Positions 1-8,908 are shown, numbered from the stretch's first letter. The stretch is 64,000 bases of DNA from Pseudobacteroides cellulosolvens ATCC 35603 = DSM 2933 (GCF_001262605.1 NZ_LGTC01000001.1:6212001-6276000); one strand, 5' to 3'. Numbers and translations are program-made. Notes: generated from the letters alone by a model not told the origin.

Positions 1-1
1 T

Positions 2-424
2 AAGATACTTAAAGCTATATTAAAGTGCAGCTCCAGCATTGGAACTGCAAGAAAAAATGGTAACAAGCAGATTACATTAAAAGAGGCTATAATTTCCAAC
101 AAAAAATACATATCTGGATCAGAGCCATTATTTATAATAGTTACAAGGTATTATGACAAGTTTTATGATGCATTGTCAGATGGAATAGATGAAATGTCAA
201 AGTACACGTCATATAGAAGAGGCGGCTTTAAAATAATGGTTGTTAACATAATCGGTTATGGAATGACGGCTAGCACCGATTTGGAAATGCTGTGTGCGGA
301 GCTTATGCAGCTTAGGGATTATAAAAATATACAGAGGCTTAGGAAGAAATGCATATGGATTGATTGGGATCCTTCACAAATGAGTTTTTCCAAAGCACTC
401 ATAAGTCAGGTGGTAGGTATATGA
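2..424 (+). CDS. C-terminal part of an unrecognised protein, cut by the window edge
   Basis: The reading frame is already open at the left edge, so only the last 140 residues are visible. This part looks soluble, with no membrane segment, and carries aromatic-rich stretches such as TRYYDKFYDAL and WIDWDPSQ. Its stop codon overlaps the start of the next gene as ATGA (421-424), which indicates translational coupling with the membrane protein downstream. I do not recognise the family. A DUF58-like protein of a MoxR-type operon is only a guess, prompted by the pairing with a small membrane protein. Confidence 0.7.
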   Translation, partial: KILKAILKCSSSIGTARKNGNKQITLKEAIISNKKYISGSEPLFIIVTRYYDKFYDALSDGIDEMSKYTSYRRGGFKIMVVNIIGYGMTASTDLEMLCAELMQLRDYKNIQRLRKKCIWIDWDPSQMSFSKALISQVVGI

Positions 425-1062
425 CAAACCGTTTAAGGCTTGTAAAGATAATTCTATTAAGTACAATGTTTTTCAGTTCATTTTTTTTGCTTATAGGCAC
501 ATCCTGGTTTGATTATTTGATTAAAATGTCAGGATCATATATGTATGCGGTAATTTTTATAAATGCAGCTGTAGTAAGCGTAGTGTTTTTGACCATATTT
601 GCTGGAGCCAGGCTGGAGAAAATTATTTATATTGTTTCACTGGTGTTTTGCTTTCCATCTGTATTATATAACTCCAAGCTTAACTGGTTTGAAATTATTT
701 GGGGGTTAAAGGTAAGTGACAGGAATCCATTTATTCTGACTGCCCTAATAATTATTTACATTGTATTGGGAATATTCCTTGTAGAGAGGCTGATTAAGTA
801 TGATAACCGATATGACGACTGGATTGCATCGGGAGCTCTTGAATCTGATGCTATTGAAGCATACAAAAACAGGATGGATGTGCTAATTTTTACGGTTGGT
901 TTTACTGCCGTGCCTCTATTCGCAATTTCGATTTTTGGTTCATTAACAAATTTACCTAGGTTTAAAGCTATGGGTTCTGTGGTACTGGCTATTTTAGGTG
1001 CTTTGGCGGCAGCGTTTGCAGTGTTTTATTTTGCAGGTATAAGCACAGAAGAAAAAGATTAA
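421..1062 (+). CDS. Six-helix integral membrane protein, function unknown
   Basis: A 213-residue protein made almost entirely of hydrophobic segments. About six membrane helices can be counted, the first right after MTNRLRLVKI and the last just before the C-terminal AGISTEEKD. I chose ATG 421 over an upstream in-frame start at 364 because it forms an ATGA overlap with the stop of the preceding gene and has an AGGTGG-like ribosome site just before it. It is probably the partner of the truncated upstream protein. No catalytic or transport motif is visible, so no function is assigned. Confidence 0.7.
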   Translation: MTNRLRLVKIILLSTMFFSSFFLLIGTSWFDYLIKMSGSYMYAVIFINAAVVSVVFLTIFAGARLEKIIYIVSLVFCFPSVLYNSKLNWFEIIWGLKVSDRNPFILTALIIIYIVLGIFLVERLIKYDNRYDDWIASGALESDAIEAYKNRMDVLIFTVGFTAVPLFAISIFGSLTNLPRFKAMGSVVLAILGALAAAFAVFYFAGISTEEKD

Positions 1063-1328
1063 GGGGTAAAAATTTTTTAAACTCTTTAAAAAATAAAAAA
1101 ATTTTGTACACAAAATAATTTTTTGTACGAATATTACAACGAAGGGGTAAGCACTGATATTAGCAACTTAAATATATTCTACATTTAAAATTTGTATAAA
1201 CAGAAGTTTCCTGTTCTGTATGAAAGTAAATATGTTAAAGGAATAACACTATGGGGATGGCTTCAAAATTAGACGTAGAAGGCAAATGCCCATTTAATGA
1301 CATGAGGTGGTAAGGAACGTCCGGCACT

Positions 1329-1379
1329 TACATGGCTGATATATTAATTATCGCTCAAAATTTCGGCAAGACAGTCTAA
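1329..1379 (+). pseudogene. Dockerin-like remnant (last calcium-binding repeat)
   Basis: Within the 520-base gap between two genes, a short frame encodes YMADILIIAQNFGKTV followed by a stop. This is the form of the second half of a type I dockerin (compare IDIMIVAKNFGKS in the intact dockerin at the end of this window). No start, no first repeat and no enzyme domain precede it; the same frame has a stop at 1311-1313. It is most simply the decayed tail of a lost cellulosomal gene. The rest of the gap (1063-1328) shows nothing else apart from two copies of AAGGGGTAA. Confidence 0.5.
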
Positions 1380-1455
1380 GGAATGGCTAAAAATATTACC
1401 AAATAATTACAAGCATTATAATTAATAATAGTTTCTTCTCTCCTATTACAATATA

Positions 1456-1494
1456 CAAAAAGGCGATGAAAATTGATTTTACATCGTCTTTTTT
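1456..1494 (+). terminator. Intrinsic terminator behind the dockerin remnant
   Basis: The arms AAAAGGCGATG and CATCGTCTTTT pair around an AT-rich loop (one G-T wobble) and end in a run of T. The A/T arms are symmetric enough to act in both directions. It isolates the amidohydrolase gene from upstream transcription. Confidence 0.7.
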
Positions 1495-1598
1495 GTATGC
1501 TTATGGGTAAATGGTAATATTAGTGATAGTTATAAAGTTGCATTTTTATTTTAATAAATGTATCATATAATCGAAAGTAATAGATGGAAGGTGACATT

Positions 1599-2390
1599 AT
1601 GAAGGAGTTTGGTATTATAGATGCACATGCACATATTTTCCCTGATAAAATAGCGGATAAGGCTGTTGGTTCCATAGGTTATTATTATGGTATACCTATG
1701 GCATGTGCAGGTACTTGTGAGGACCTTATTGAACATGGAAAAGAGATAAATGTTGTTAAGTATATAGTTAATTCAACGGCTACCAAAGTAGAACAGGTAC
1801 AGCCCATAAACAGCTTTATTGCAGATGCATGCAAAAAACATGATTGCTTTATAGGATTAGGGACTATTCATCCCGATGTTGAGGATGTTGAGACTGAGGT
1901 TAGCAGGATCATCAGCCTTGGACTTAAGGGTATAAAGCTGCATCCTGATTTTCAGGATTTCAATATTGATGATGAATCTGTTTTGAAAATATACAGGGCA
2001 GCAGAGGGAAAATTGCCGATACTAATACATATGGGAGATGAGAATAGAACATCTTCAAGACCAAAAAGGCTTGCAAAAGTATTGGACATGTTTAAGGATT
2101 TAGTTGTTATTGCTGCTCACTTTGGTGGTTATAGCATGTGGGATGAATCGATGGATTGCCTTGTTGGCAGGGATGTATATTTTGATACATCAAGCTCATT
2201 GGCTTTTATGGATAAGGATAAAGTTAAAAATATAATCAGGAATCATGGTGCACAAAGGATACTTTTTGGTACCGACTACCCCATGTGGACTCATAAAGAG
2301 GAATTGGAAAGGTTTAATAAGCTGGAGTTGGATGATAATGAAAAGGAAATGATATTATATAGTAATGCATGTAAGCTCTTTAACATTTAA
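1599..2390 (+). CDS. Amidohydrolase family protein (Amidohydro_2 type)
   Basis: A 263-residue metal-dependent hydrolase of the amidohydrolase superfamily, TIM-barrel type. The metal-binding HxH motif is right at the N-terminus (DAHAHIFP). It is followed by GIKLHPDFQ, ILIHMGDE and the C-terminal GTDYPMW, which are typical of the Amidohydro_2 family that includes decarboxylases and lactone hydrolases. ATG 1599 is preferred to the in-frame ATG 1584 because the sequence GGAAGGTG that would be the first codons of the longer form is a good ribosome site for 1599. The substrate cannot be read from the sequence. The next gene, a beta-glucosidase, starts 66 bases later with its own GGAGG and may be cotranscribed. 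Confidence 0.85.
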   Translation: MKEFGIIDAHAHIFPDKIADKAVGSIGYYYGIPMACAGTCEDLIEHGKEINVVKYIVNSTATKVEQVQPINSFIADACKKHDCFIGLGTIHPDVEDVETEVSRIISLGLKGIKLHPDFQDFNIDDESVLKIYRAAEGKLPILIHMGDENRTSSRPKRLAKVLDMFKDLVVIAAHFGGYSMWDESMDCLVGRDVYFDTSSSLAFMDKDKVKNIIRNHGAQRILFGTDYPMWTHKEELERFNKLELDDNEKEMILYSNACKLFNI

Positions 2391-2456
2391 AATGTTAAAG
2401 AAGGGGTAAGTAATTTTTAAATCTCGTTTTTACAATATATTACAAGGAGGTTCCGT

Positions 2457-4640
2457 ATGAAAGAAATATACAAGGATCCGGCATATTCGCCAGTAGAGAG
2501 AACCAAGGATCTTTTAAGCAGGATGACTCTTGAAGAAAAGGTTGGCCAGATGTGCCAGATTGATGGAAGAGAAAACCCAGAGTTCTGGATAAATGAAAGA
2601 CACATAGGATCCTTTCTGCATGTAAGAGGCAAGGAGGCTCAAAGGCTCCAAGAGATTGCCGGTAAGACCAGACTTGGAATTCCTATTATATTTGGTATTG
2701 ATGCTATACATGGCCATGGGTTTTACAGTGGTGCCACAGTGTTTCCATCACAGCTGGCTGCAGCATCCAGTTGGAATCCGGATATATTGCAGGAAATGGC
2801 AGCTATTACAGCTAAGGAAGTTAGCTTGACAGGCTTGCATTGGACATTCTCTCCCGTTATTTGCCTTGGCAGGGATGCAAGGTGGGGACGTGTTGATGAA
2901 ACCTTTGGTGAGGATCCTTATTTGGCAGGTATTTTAGCTGCAGCAATGGTAAAGGGTTATCAGGGAGAGAAGCTATCCGACCCATACAGCATACTTGCTT
3001 GTGCAAAACATTATGTAGCTTATGGAGAAACCGTGGGGGGAAGGGATTCGACTGAGTGTGATGTACCGGAAAGGAAGGTAAGGTCTACGTTTCTACCGCC
3101 TTTCAAAACAGCTGCTGATGCAGGATGTGCAACATTTATGACTGCATATCACGCCATTGACGGGCTTCCATGCACAGCAAACAAAGTGCTTTTGAAGGAT
3201 ATATTGAAGGATGAGTGGAAGCTGAATGGATTTATTGTAACGGATTGGGATAATGTTGGACATATGCACAGGCTGCAGAAGACTGCATCTGATATGAAAA
3301 AGTCAGCAGAGCTTGCTATATTAGCAGGAAATGACATGATGATGTCAACTCCGGAGTTTTATGAATGTGCGATAGAGCTTGTAAAAGAGGGAGTAATTGA
3401 AGAGGAGATCATTGATGAAGCCTGCGGAAGGATTTTAGAAACAAAATTCAGGCTTGGACTTTTTGATGATAAACGGTACACCGATTTTACAAAAGCCCAG
3501 AGTATAATAGGATGTGCAGAACACAAAAAGGCATCCTTTGAATGTGCACTGGAATCTATTGTTCTATTGAAGAATGAAAATAACGTACTCCCTGTTTCGG
3601 ATAAAGTAAGAAAGATAGCTGTAATCGGGCCGAATGCCCATGATGTCGAGGCACAGTTGGGAGACTGGACTTTTGGTCCGAGATATTATCCTGAAAAGCC
3701 GATGCTTGAGTATAATGAATATGATATAACTCCCATAGTCACCATCTTGGATGGTATTAAAAAACGTGCAGGCAATAAGGTGGAAATAGTATATGACAGG
3801 GGCTGTGACATGCTTGACGCTTCAAAGGAAAACATTGCAGGGTCGGTTAAGTTGGCACAGGAAGCTGATATGGTAATAGCTGTCGTGGGAGATACAATAC
3901 TCTTAAACGGTGAGGTCCGTGACAGGTCAAGCTTGGATCTTACTGGTGCACAGCAAAAGCTGCTTGAAGCACTGAAAATTACAGGAAAACCTCTGGTTGT
4001 TGTTCTTATTAATGGAAAACCGCTGACAGTGCCATGGATAAAGGACAATGCAGACTCCATCATTGAAGCATGGAATCCTGGAATGGAAGGCGGAAACGCA
4101 GTAGCGGCAATTCTTTTTGGCGACTATAATCCTTGCGGAAAAATAACTATATCTTTCCCAAGAAACGTTGGACAGCAGCCGGTTTACTACAATCAGTATT
4201 CAGGATGGCATGGTCCGGCAAGATATATAGATGTAGACCCTGAACCTCTATTTTCTTTTGGATATGGACTTTCATACACCAGCTATAAGTATTCCAATAT
4301 GAGTATTACACCGAAGGAAATAGGTGTGGACGGCGAGATTACTGTTTCTGTTGATATAACAAATACAGGTTCATTAAAGGGAACCGAGATTGTACAGCTT
4401 TATATAAATGATATATACAGTTCAGTAACTACTCCAATAAAGGAACTAAAAGGATTTGCAAGGGTAACAATTGATCCTGGACAGACAAAGAATGTAAAGA
4501 TTAAGTTGCCTGCTGAGGCTCTATCGCTCATCAATAGAGAGTTGAAAAGAGTAGTGGAACCGGGTGAGTTTGAGATAATGATTGGAAGTTCCTCAAGAGA
4601 CTGCGATTTACTGAAGGATATTATAAGGGTTATAGAGTAA
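2457..4640 (+). CDS. bglX: Glycoside hydrolase family 3 beta-glucosidase-like enzyme
   Basis: A 727-residue GH3 enzyme that removes terminal beta-linked sugars, most likely glucose from cello-oligosaccharides. The N-terminal TIM barrel has the GIDAIHGHG signature and the KH motif (CAKHYVAYGE). The catalytic nucleophile is in GFIVTDWDNV, where Asp is the expected residue. The alpha/beta sandwich follows (LLKNENNVLP onward), and a C-terminal fibronectin-III-like domain begins about residue 600. There is no signal peptide, so the enzyme is probably cytoplasmic and acts on imported cellodextrins. That suits a cellulolytic organism. AAGGAGG at 2441-2447 sets the start. The symbol marks the family of BglX; orthology is not tested. 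Confidence 0.9.
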   Translation: MKEIYKDPAYSPVERTKDLLSRMTLEEKVGQMCQIDGRENPEFWINERHIGSFLHVRGKEAQRLQEIAGKTRLGIPIIFGIDAIHGHGFYSGATVFPSQLAAASSWNPDILQEMAAITAKEVSLTGLHWTFSPVICLGRDARWGRVDETFGEDPYLAGILAAAMVKGYQGEKLSDPYSILACAKHYVAYGETVGGRDSTECDVPERKVRSTFLPPFKTAADAGCATFMTAYHAIDGLPCTANKVLLKDILKDEWKLNGFIVTDWDNVGHMHRLQKTASDMKKSAELAILAGNDMMMSTPEFYECAIELVKEGVIEEEIIDEACGRILETKFRLGLFDDKRYTDFTKAQSIIGCAEHKKASFECALESIVLLKNENNVLPVSDKVRKIAVIGPNAHDVEAQLGDWTFGPRYYPEKPMLEYNEYDITPIVTILDGIKKRAGNKVEIVYDRGCDMLDASKENIAGSVKLAQEADMVIAVVGDTILLNGEVRDRSSLDLTGAQQKLLEALKITGKPLVVVLINGKPLTVPWIKDNADSIIEAWNPGMEGGNAVAAILFGDYNPCGKITISFPRNVGQQPVYYNQYSGWHGPARYIDVDPEPLFSFGYGLSYTSYKYSNMSITPKEIGVDGEITVSVDITNTGSLKGTEIVQLYINDIYSSVTTPIKELKGFARVTIDPGQTKNVKIKLPAEALSLINRELKRVVEPGEFEIMIGSSSRDCDLLKDIIRVIE

Positions 4641-4677
4641 ATTTAATATTTTTAATAAATAATTTACAATTTGTTCA

Positions 4678-4707
4678 TTGACAAGTTAATTATATTTACG
4701 ATATGAT
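4678..4707 (+). promoter_or_regulatory. Sigma-A type promoter
   Basis: A perfect -35 box TTGACA (4678-4683) is followed after 18 bases by TATGAT (4702-4707). It lies about 85 bases before the next start codon and would drive the free-standing P-type ATPase N-domain gene. Confidence 0.6.
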
Positions 4708-4791
4708 TAAAATAGTTAAAGTATTACATGTTGTACTTTATTGCTCCTGCTTGTTTAATGATGATGGCTAACTGAGGAATTGGAGGTTGCT

Positions 4792-5451
4792 ATGGGCATT
4801 ATTATTAATAAAGGCACAAGTTTTAAAAATAAGAATTTACATTTAAAGAACTATAATATGGAATCATATATTGATAAGGTTTATTTGGATGGCAGGTTAA
4901 AAGACGCTTCAATGGTAAACGAGCAGGATAAAAGCTTTGGAGTATTTATGCATTCATTGATTTTAAGTAATACAATAGATTTGGAAAAGTATGAAATTGG
5001 TGTTTGCAGAAGAAAGGAAGACAAGCTGAAAAAGGCAGTATTGACGTATGCTGAGTCAATGGGTTTTGACACCAAGCTTATTGAAAGTATAGCTCCAAAA
5101 CTGCCAGGTCTGGATATCAACCATGATAACAGGTTCAGCTCATCAGTGCATCTTATAAATGGAGAACTCAGGGTTGTAATTAGGGGAGCAGCAGAGTACA
5201 TGTTTAGAAGCTGTACGCATATTCTTATTGAATCACGTTTTGTCAGGGTAACAAGAAAAGTTTTACGGGAAGTATATGATACATTTAAATATATGGCTGC
5301 GAAAGGCATGGATGTTTATGCAGTCGCACTTAGGGACTTATCAAGCTTACCGGAAAACTTTAATGATAATTTCCTAAGAAGTAATTTGGCACTTGTATCC
5401 CTTATCGGGGTCAATAAAAAGTTAAGAGCTAACAAAAATGCGGGGATATAA
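4792..5451 (+). CDS. Free-standing P-type ATPase nucleotide-binding (N) domain
   Basis: A 219-residue soluble protein that resembles only the N-domain of cation-transporting P-type ATPases. The order of landmarks fits. An LSNTIDLEKYEIG segment precedes a helix like the DPLEKAL region (KLKKAVLTYAESMG). FSSS near residue 114 matches the FDSxRKRMS strand, RGAAEYM near 131 replaces the nucleotide-site KGAPE motif, CTHILIE follows, then MDVYAVALRDL and LVSLIGV. The phosphorylation DKTGT loop, the actuator domain and all membrane helices are absent, so it cannot be a pump. The Lys-to-Arg change and loss of Pro in KGAP may alter ATP binding. ATG 4792 has GGAGG at the right distance; the longer frame would start with TTG. 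It has its own promoter and terminator, so it is a true single gene. Role unknown; a nucleotide sensor or a domesticated fragment are possibilities. Confidence 0.6.
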   Translation: MGIIINKGTSFKNKNLHLKNYNMESYIDKVYLDGRLKDASMVNEQDKSFGVFMHSLILSNTIDLEKYEIGVCRRKEDKLKKAVLTYAESMGFDTKLIESIAPKLPGLDINHDNRFSSSVHLINGELRVVIRGAAEYMFRSCTHILIESRFVRVTRKVLREVYDTFKYMAAKGMDVYAVALRDLSSLPENFNDNFLRSNLALVSLIGVNKKLRANKNAGI

Positions 5452-5467
5452 AGTCCTCGCATTTTTT
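5437..5467 (+). terminator. Terminator overlapping the stop codon
   Basis: The arms ATGCGGGGA and TCCTCGCAT are followed by TTTTTT. The stop codon of the upstream gene lies in the loop. It separates two convergent genes. Confidence 0.75.
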
Positions 5468-5494
5468 AATGTCCGGGAAATTAAATTTTGGTCT

Positions 5495-6382
5495 CTACTT
5501 CACTTCTCCCTGTGTAATTCCCCATATTTCAAGCTCCTCTTCATTGCCTATAAATACCTTTATACTCGTGGGGATTTTGGGAAAAAGGCTTTCCACATCA
5601 AAATTAAACATCCTTATACAGCCATGGGAAGCATATGTACCTATAGAGTAGGGATCTGTTGTACCGTGTATGCCATAAGATGATCCGCCTTTTATTGAAA
5701 GCCCCATCCATCTGTATCCTAATGGATTGGATGGAGAACCGCCTTTAATAGGTTTAGCGTAACCTCCGCCGCCCCAGGCAGGGTTTACCACTTTATTAAC
5801 TATGGTGAATTTTCCCGAAGGAGTAAGAGTGGAAGGATTTCCTATAGCTACAGGATACTTCTTAACAGGTTTACCCCCTTCGTATAATGTCAGTATGTTT
5901 TTTGACTTGTTAATTGTAATCCATAGGCCTACAGAAGGAATATCCAATACCTTGTCAGGAGGCGTAGTATTAAGGCCTGCAAGCTTTTTAAGTACTATTT
6001 CGGCTATTCGCTTATCCCATTTGCCGTCAGGCTTGATATTATTTTCACTTTGCAAGTGAATAAGAGCACTTCTTATATTTAGGTTTTTATCTTTAAACCT
6101 TTCCTGATAATAACCGAGTTTCTTTAATGCGGCCAAACTGTTTGCATTAACCAGCTTTCTTATACGAGAATCAACAATTGGTACTTTTTTAATCAGGTCT
6201 AATACATAGCCTTTATTCATGTTTTTACCATAAGTGTTCACATAAGAAATGGGTTCTTTTGGAGATTTTGTAGTACTGCCATTACCAAAGGTGTATCCTG
6301 TTAGGGATACGGCTGTAAATGAAATTAGAAGTGGGTATAGGAGTAACTTTGTTGATTTTACCTTAAGTGTTTTGAATTTCAT
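5495..6382 (-). CDS. L,D-transpeptidase with YkuD catalytic domain, exported
   Basis: A 295-residue cell-wall enzyme that makes 3-3 peptide crosslinks or anchors proteins to peptidoglycan. An N-terminal hydrophobic segment (LLLYPLLISFTAVSLTGY) is a signal peptide or anchor. A middle part with QSENNIKPDGKWDKRIAEIVLKK resembles a peptidoglycan-binding domain. The YkuD domain follows, with GIHGTTDPYSIG and the catalytic SHGCIRM (Cys near residue 254). The start is uncertain: ATG 6382 gives a good signal peptide, but AGGAAG lies about 15 bases away and better fits a TTG at 6388; GTG 6397 sits on the ribosome site itself. It is transcribed towards the preceding gene and away from the NodB-like lipoprotein gene. 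Confidence 0.88.
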   Translation of the reverse strand: MKFKTLKVKSTKLLLYPLLISFTAVSLTGYTFGNGSTTKSPKEPISYVNTYGKNMNKGYVLDLIKKVPIVDSRIRKLVNANSLAALKKLGYYQERFKDKNLNIRSALIHLQSENNIKPDGKWDKRIAEIVLKKLAGLNTTPPDKVLDIPSVGLWITINKSKNILTLYEGGKPVKKYPVAIGNPSTLTPSGKFTIVNKVVNPAWGGGGYAKPIKGGSPSNPLGYRWMGLSIKGGSSYGIHGTTDPYSIGTYASHGCIRMFNFDVESLFPKIPTSIKVFIGNEEELEIWGITQGEVK

Positions 6383-6624
6383 ATGCAAGAGTATCACTTC
6401 CTAAATATGTATAATTAGTTGAAAAATAAGTAAAATAATAAATGTCATGTACACTTATATTTTACCTGTTCCCAAGCTTAATAAACATTATATGCTGGGA
6501 ACTTGCTTTCTAAAACCATATATATTTATCTAGAACAAAATCATTATATGATTTTGTCAACTTAGATATTATAAAAAGTGTATATAACCTTACATTTTGC
6601 GGAGCAGATAATGAAGGGGTAAAT

Positions 6625-6654
6625 GGGATTTGGGACAAGCAAATGTAAGAGATT
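6625..6654 (+). repeat. Dispersed CAAATGTAA repeat, copy 1
   Basis: A 30-base segment containing GACAAGCAAATGTAAGAGAT is closely matched at 15354-15384. Both end in CAAATGTAAGAGATT. It lies in the divergent intergenic region and is not explained by a gene. Confidence 0.45.
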
Positions 6655-6692
6655 TGAGCAGAATATTTTATTTAATCTACAAAATGTAACCG

Positions 6693-6734
6693 TTCTGTAA
6701 TTATTCTTAATTAATTCTTAAATTAATGTAATAT
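6693..6734 (+). promoter_or_regulatory. Triple 11-bp direct repeat before a -10 box
   Basis: Three head-to-tail units, TTCTGTAATTA (6693), TTCTTAATTAA (6704) and TTCTTAAATTAA (6715), end directly upstream of a TAATAT -10 box (6729-6734). Direct repeats with 11-bp period next to a weak -35 region are the usual binding pattern of OmpR/PhoB-type regulators. The regulator encoded 1.5 kb downstream (8212-8907) is the natural candidate, but this is inferred. Confidence 0.45.
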
Positions 6735-6876
6735 GAAAAGTTGTATATTAAATGTGCAAATACATAAAAATCAATGTAAAAAATTGATTGATTTTATGCA
6801 GTCTTTAGATTTGAAAGATCTTACATTATAAATATCGGAATAAATTATGGAAAAGTTTATAGGGGGTGGCAAAAAA

Positions 6877-8052
6877 GTGAGAAGTGGAAAAAAGGCAAAA
6901 TTTAATATAATACTGTTGCTATTTATCGTGCTGTCTTCAGCGTGCAGCAGTTCTGAAGAACAATCTATCCTTGCTGTGAGTAATAATAATATTCTAAATT
7001 CAGCTAATGAGGCCAATAATTTTTATGAAAGTATGTATGTGGATAGAAAAAGGGAATATAAACCTTATGAAAATTCCTATAAAGAGGAATTAGTAGAATA
7101 TAAAGGCACTGTAAATCACATTTTTTTCCACCCTCTTATAATATATCCGGAAAAGGCTTTTGATGGTGATTATTTGTCCGAGGGTTATAATGATTGGTTC
7201 GTTACGGTGAAGGAGTTTAAAAAGATAATAGAAAGCCTCTATCAAAAGGGTTATATGCTGATTGATATTAATGATACCTTCGATGCTGCTGAAATCGCCG
7301 GAAGAAAGATGTTAAGGGAAAAAAGGCTAATGCTTCCAAAAGGGAAGAAGCCTTTAATAATATCAATTGATGACATGAACTATTATGAATATATGATTAA
7401 TAACGGTAATGCACATAAGCTTGTAATAGATGATAATGAAATAGTAAAGACATATTCAAAAGATAAAAATGGACAGTCAGTCATATCTAATGATAATGAT
7501 ATTGTACCTATATTAGATGATTTTGTTAGTGAACACCCGGATTTTTCTTTAGAAGGTGCTAAGGGAATTATAGCATTAACAGGCTATGAGGGTATTTTAG
7601 GCTATAGAACTAACAATATAAAATCCCTAACATACGAAAACGAAAAACGGGAAGCAGTAAATTTGGTAAATAGGCTTAAGTCTACGGGATGGACTTTTGC
7701 GTGCCATGGATACGGGCATCTGGATGCATATAAGATTGATATCAGCAGGCTCATGAGAGATACCAACCGTTGGAAAAGTGAGGTGGAACCCCTTATTGGA
7801 CCAACATCCGTCTATATTTATCCTTTTGGCAGTACTGTCAATTATACCGACCCAAAATTTAAGTTTTTAATGGATAAAGGGTTTGATGTTTTTTGCGGAG
7901 TTGGGCCTGAAACTATCACCGAGTACAAAAAGGATTGCATAATTACAGACAGAAGGCCAATTGACGGAATCAGCCTAAATTATCCCAAAAGGCTAGCAGA
8001 TCTGTTTGATTGCAATTCGGTGATAGATAATGTCAGACCAGATAAATACTGA
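6877..8052 (+). CDS. Lipoprotein with divergent polysaccharide deacetylase (NodB) domain
   Basis: A 391-residue exported protein. The signal peptide ends in the lipobox LSSAC, so it is predicted to be lipid-anchored outside the cell. The fold is that of NodB carbohydrate deacetylases: the first metal motif is SIDDMNYY in place of the usual TFDD, and the second is ACHGYGHLD, giving the paired histidines. VYIYPFG is the following family motif. About 80 residues are inserted between the metal motifs. GTG 6877 is chosen because GGGGGTGG lies just upstream and the resulting signal peptide is compact; the longer ATG 6847 form would bury the ribosome site. It could remove acetyl groups from cell-wall or capsule sugars. 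It stands just before a two-component operon that may control it. Confidence 0.75.
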   Translation: MRSGKKAKFNIILLLFIVLSSACSSSEEQSILAVSNNNILNSANEANNFYESMYVDRKREYKPYENSYKEELVEYKGTVNHIFFHPLIIYPEKAFDGDYLSEGYNDWFVTVKEFKKIIESLYQKGYMLIDINDTFDAAEIAGRKMLREKRLMLPKGKKPLIISIDDMNYYEYMINNGNAHKLVIDDNEIVKTYSKDKNGQSVISNDNDIVPILDDFVSEHPDFSLEGAKGIIALTGYEGILGYRTNNIKSLTYENEKREAVNLVNRLKSTGWTFACHGYGHLDAYKIDISRLMRDTNRWKSEVEPLIGPTSVYIYPFGSTVNYTDPKFKFLMDKGFDVFCGVGPETITEYKKDCIITDRRPIDGISLNYPKRLADLFDCNSVIDNVRPDKY

Positions 8053-8068
8053 AAACTATAACGTTAAA

Positions 8069-8100
8069 AGCATTCGTGATTTTGTTCTGCCAAATGTAAG
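8069..8100 (+). repeat. Half copy of the 36.7-kb palindromic repeat
   Basis: GCATTCGTGATTTTGTTCTG followed by CCAAATGTAAG matches the right arm of the 61-bp palindrome at 36734-36794 with only a few changes. The left arm is missing. Located in the spacer before the response regulator gene. Confidence 0.45.
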
Positions 8101-8211
8101 ATTATAACTGATTTTAATTATATGGCGGTTAAAGCTTAAATATAGTACAATATCTATTAGAGAATCTACATAAAAATGATTGATTCCTATATAATATACG
8201 GGGTAAAAAAC

Positions 8212-8907
8212 ATGGAAAATGTTAAAGTACTTGTTGTTGAGGATGAAAGCTCCATTAGGAAGTTTATTAATATAAACCTTGAAAGAAGTGGGTTTGAAGT
8301 AATAGAAGCTGAATCAGGGGAAGACGGACTCAAAAAACTAATGGAATGTAGTCCAGAGGTGGTTGTGCTGGACATAATGCTCCCTGGTATTGATGGCTTT
8401 GAGGTATGCCGCAGGATTCGCGAAGAAAAGTCCGATGCGGTTGTTATAATGCTTACGGCTAAGGGCCAGGATATGGATAAAATTGTAGGCCTTGAATTGG
8501 GGGCTGACGACTATATGGTAAAGCCATTTAACCCGTTGGAACTGGTAGCAAGGATAAGGGCTAACCTTAGAAGAATAAGCAAACCCTCAGAAGAAGATAA
8601 AAACATTATCGCAACTGGAAAGATAAAGCTTGATATATCAGCACAGAAGTTTTACAAGGATGGAAATGATATTGAGCTTACGCCAAGAGAATTCGCAATT
8701 GTCAAAGTATTCATGGAGAGCCAAGGTAAGGCCTTCAGCCGGGATGAGTTATTAAATCATATTTGGGGAAGGAACTATTTTGGAGATATAAAGACAGTGG
8801 ATGTCCATATTAGAAGGCTCAGAGAGAAGATTGAGGATGATCCATCCGATCCAAAGCTTATAGAGACAGTCTGGGGATTTGGATATAGATGGCGGAAGGC
8901 GGAATAG
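8212..8907 (+). CDS. OmpR/PhoB-family response regulator
   Basis: A 231-residue two-component regulator. The receiver domain begins VKVLVVEDESS with the acidic pair; the phospho-acceptor Asp is in VVVLDIMLPG, the conserved Thr/Ala in MLTAKG, and the Lys in DYMVKPFNP. The winged-helix DNA-binding domain occupies about residues 130-230 (LTPREFAIV, TVDVHIRRLREKIE, VWGFGYRW). ATG 8212 gives the usual N-terminus; the in-frame ATG 8176 would add 12 unrelated residues. The kinase gene starts two bases after this stop codon, so the two are one operon with the lipoprotein that follows. Possible targets are the 11-bp repeats at 6693-6734. Confidence 0.92.
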   Translation: MENVKVLVVEDESSIRKFININLERSGFEVIEAESGEDGLKKLMECSPEVVVLDIMLPGIDGFEVCRRIREEKSDAVVIMLTAKGQDMDKIVGLELGADDYMVKPFNPLELVARIRANLRRISKPSEEDKNIIATGKIKLDISAQKFYKDGNDIELTPREFAIVKVFMESQGKAFSRDELLNHIWGRNYFGDIKTVDVHIRRLREKIEDDPSDPKLIETVWGFGYRWRKAE

Positions 8908-8908
8908 T

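Noticed and set aside
1061..6640. Recurrent AAGGGGTAA after several genes (about 1063, 1142, 2400, 6614)
   Set aside because: Short, without constant spacing or structure; it could be chance in AT-rich spacers with G-runs.
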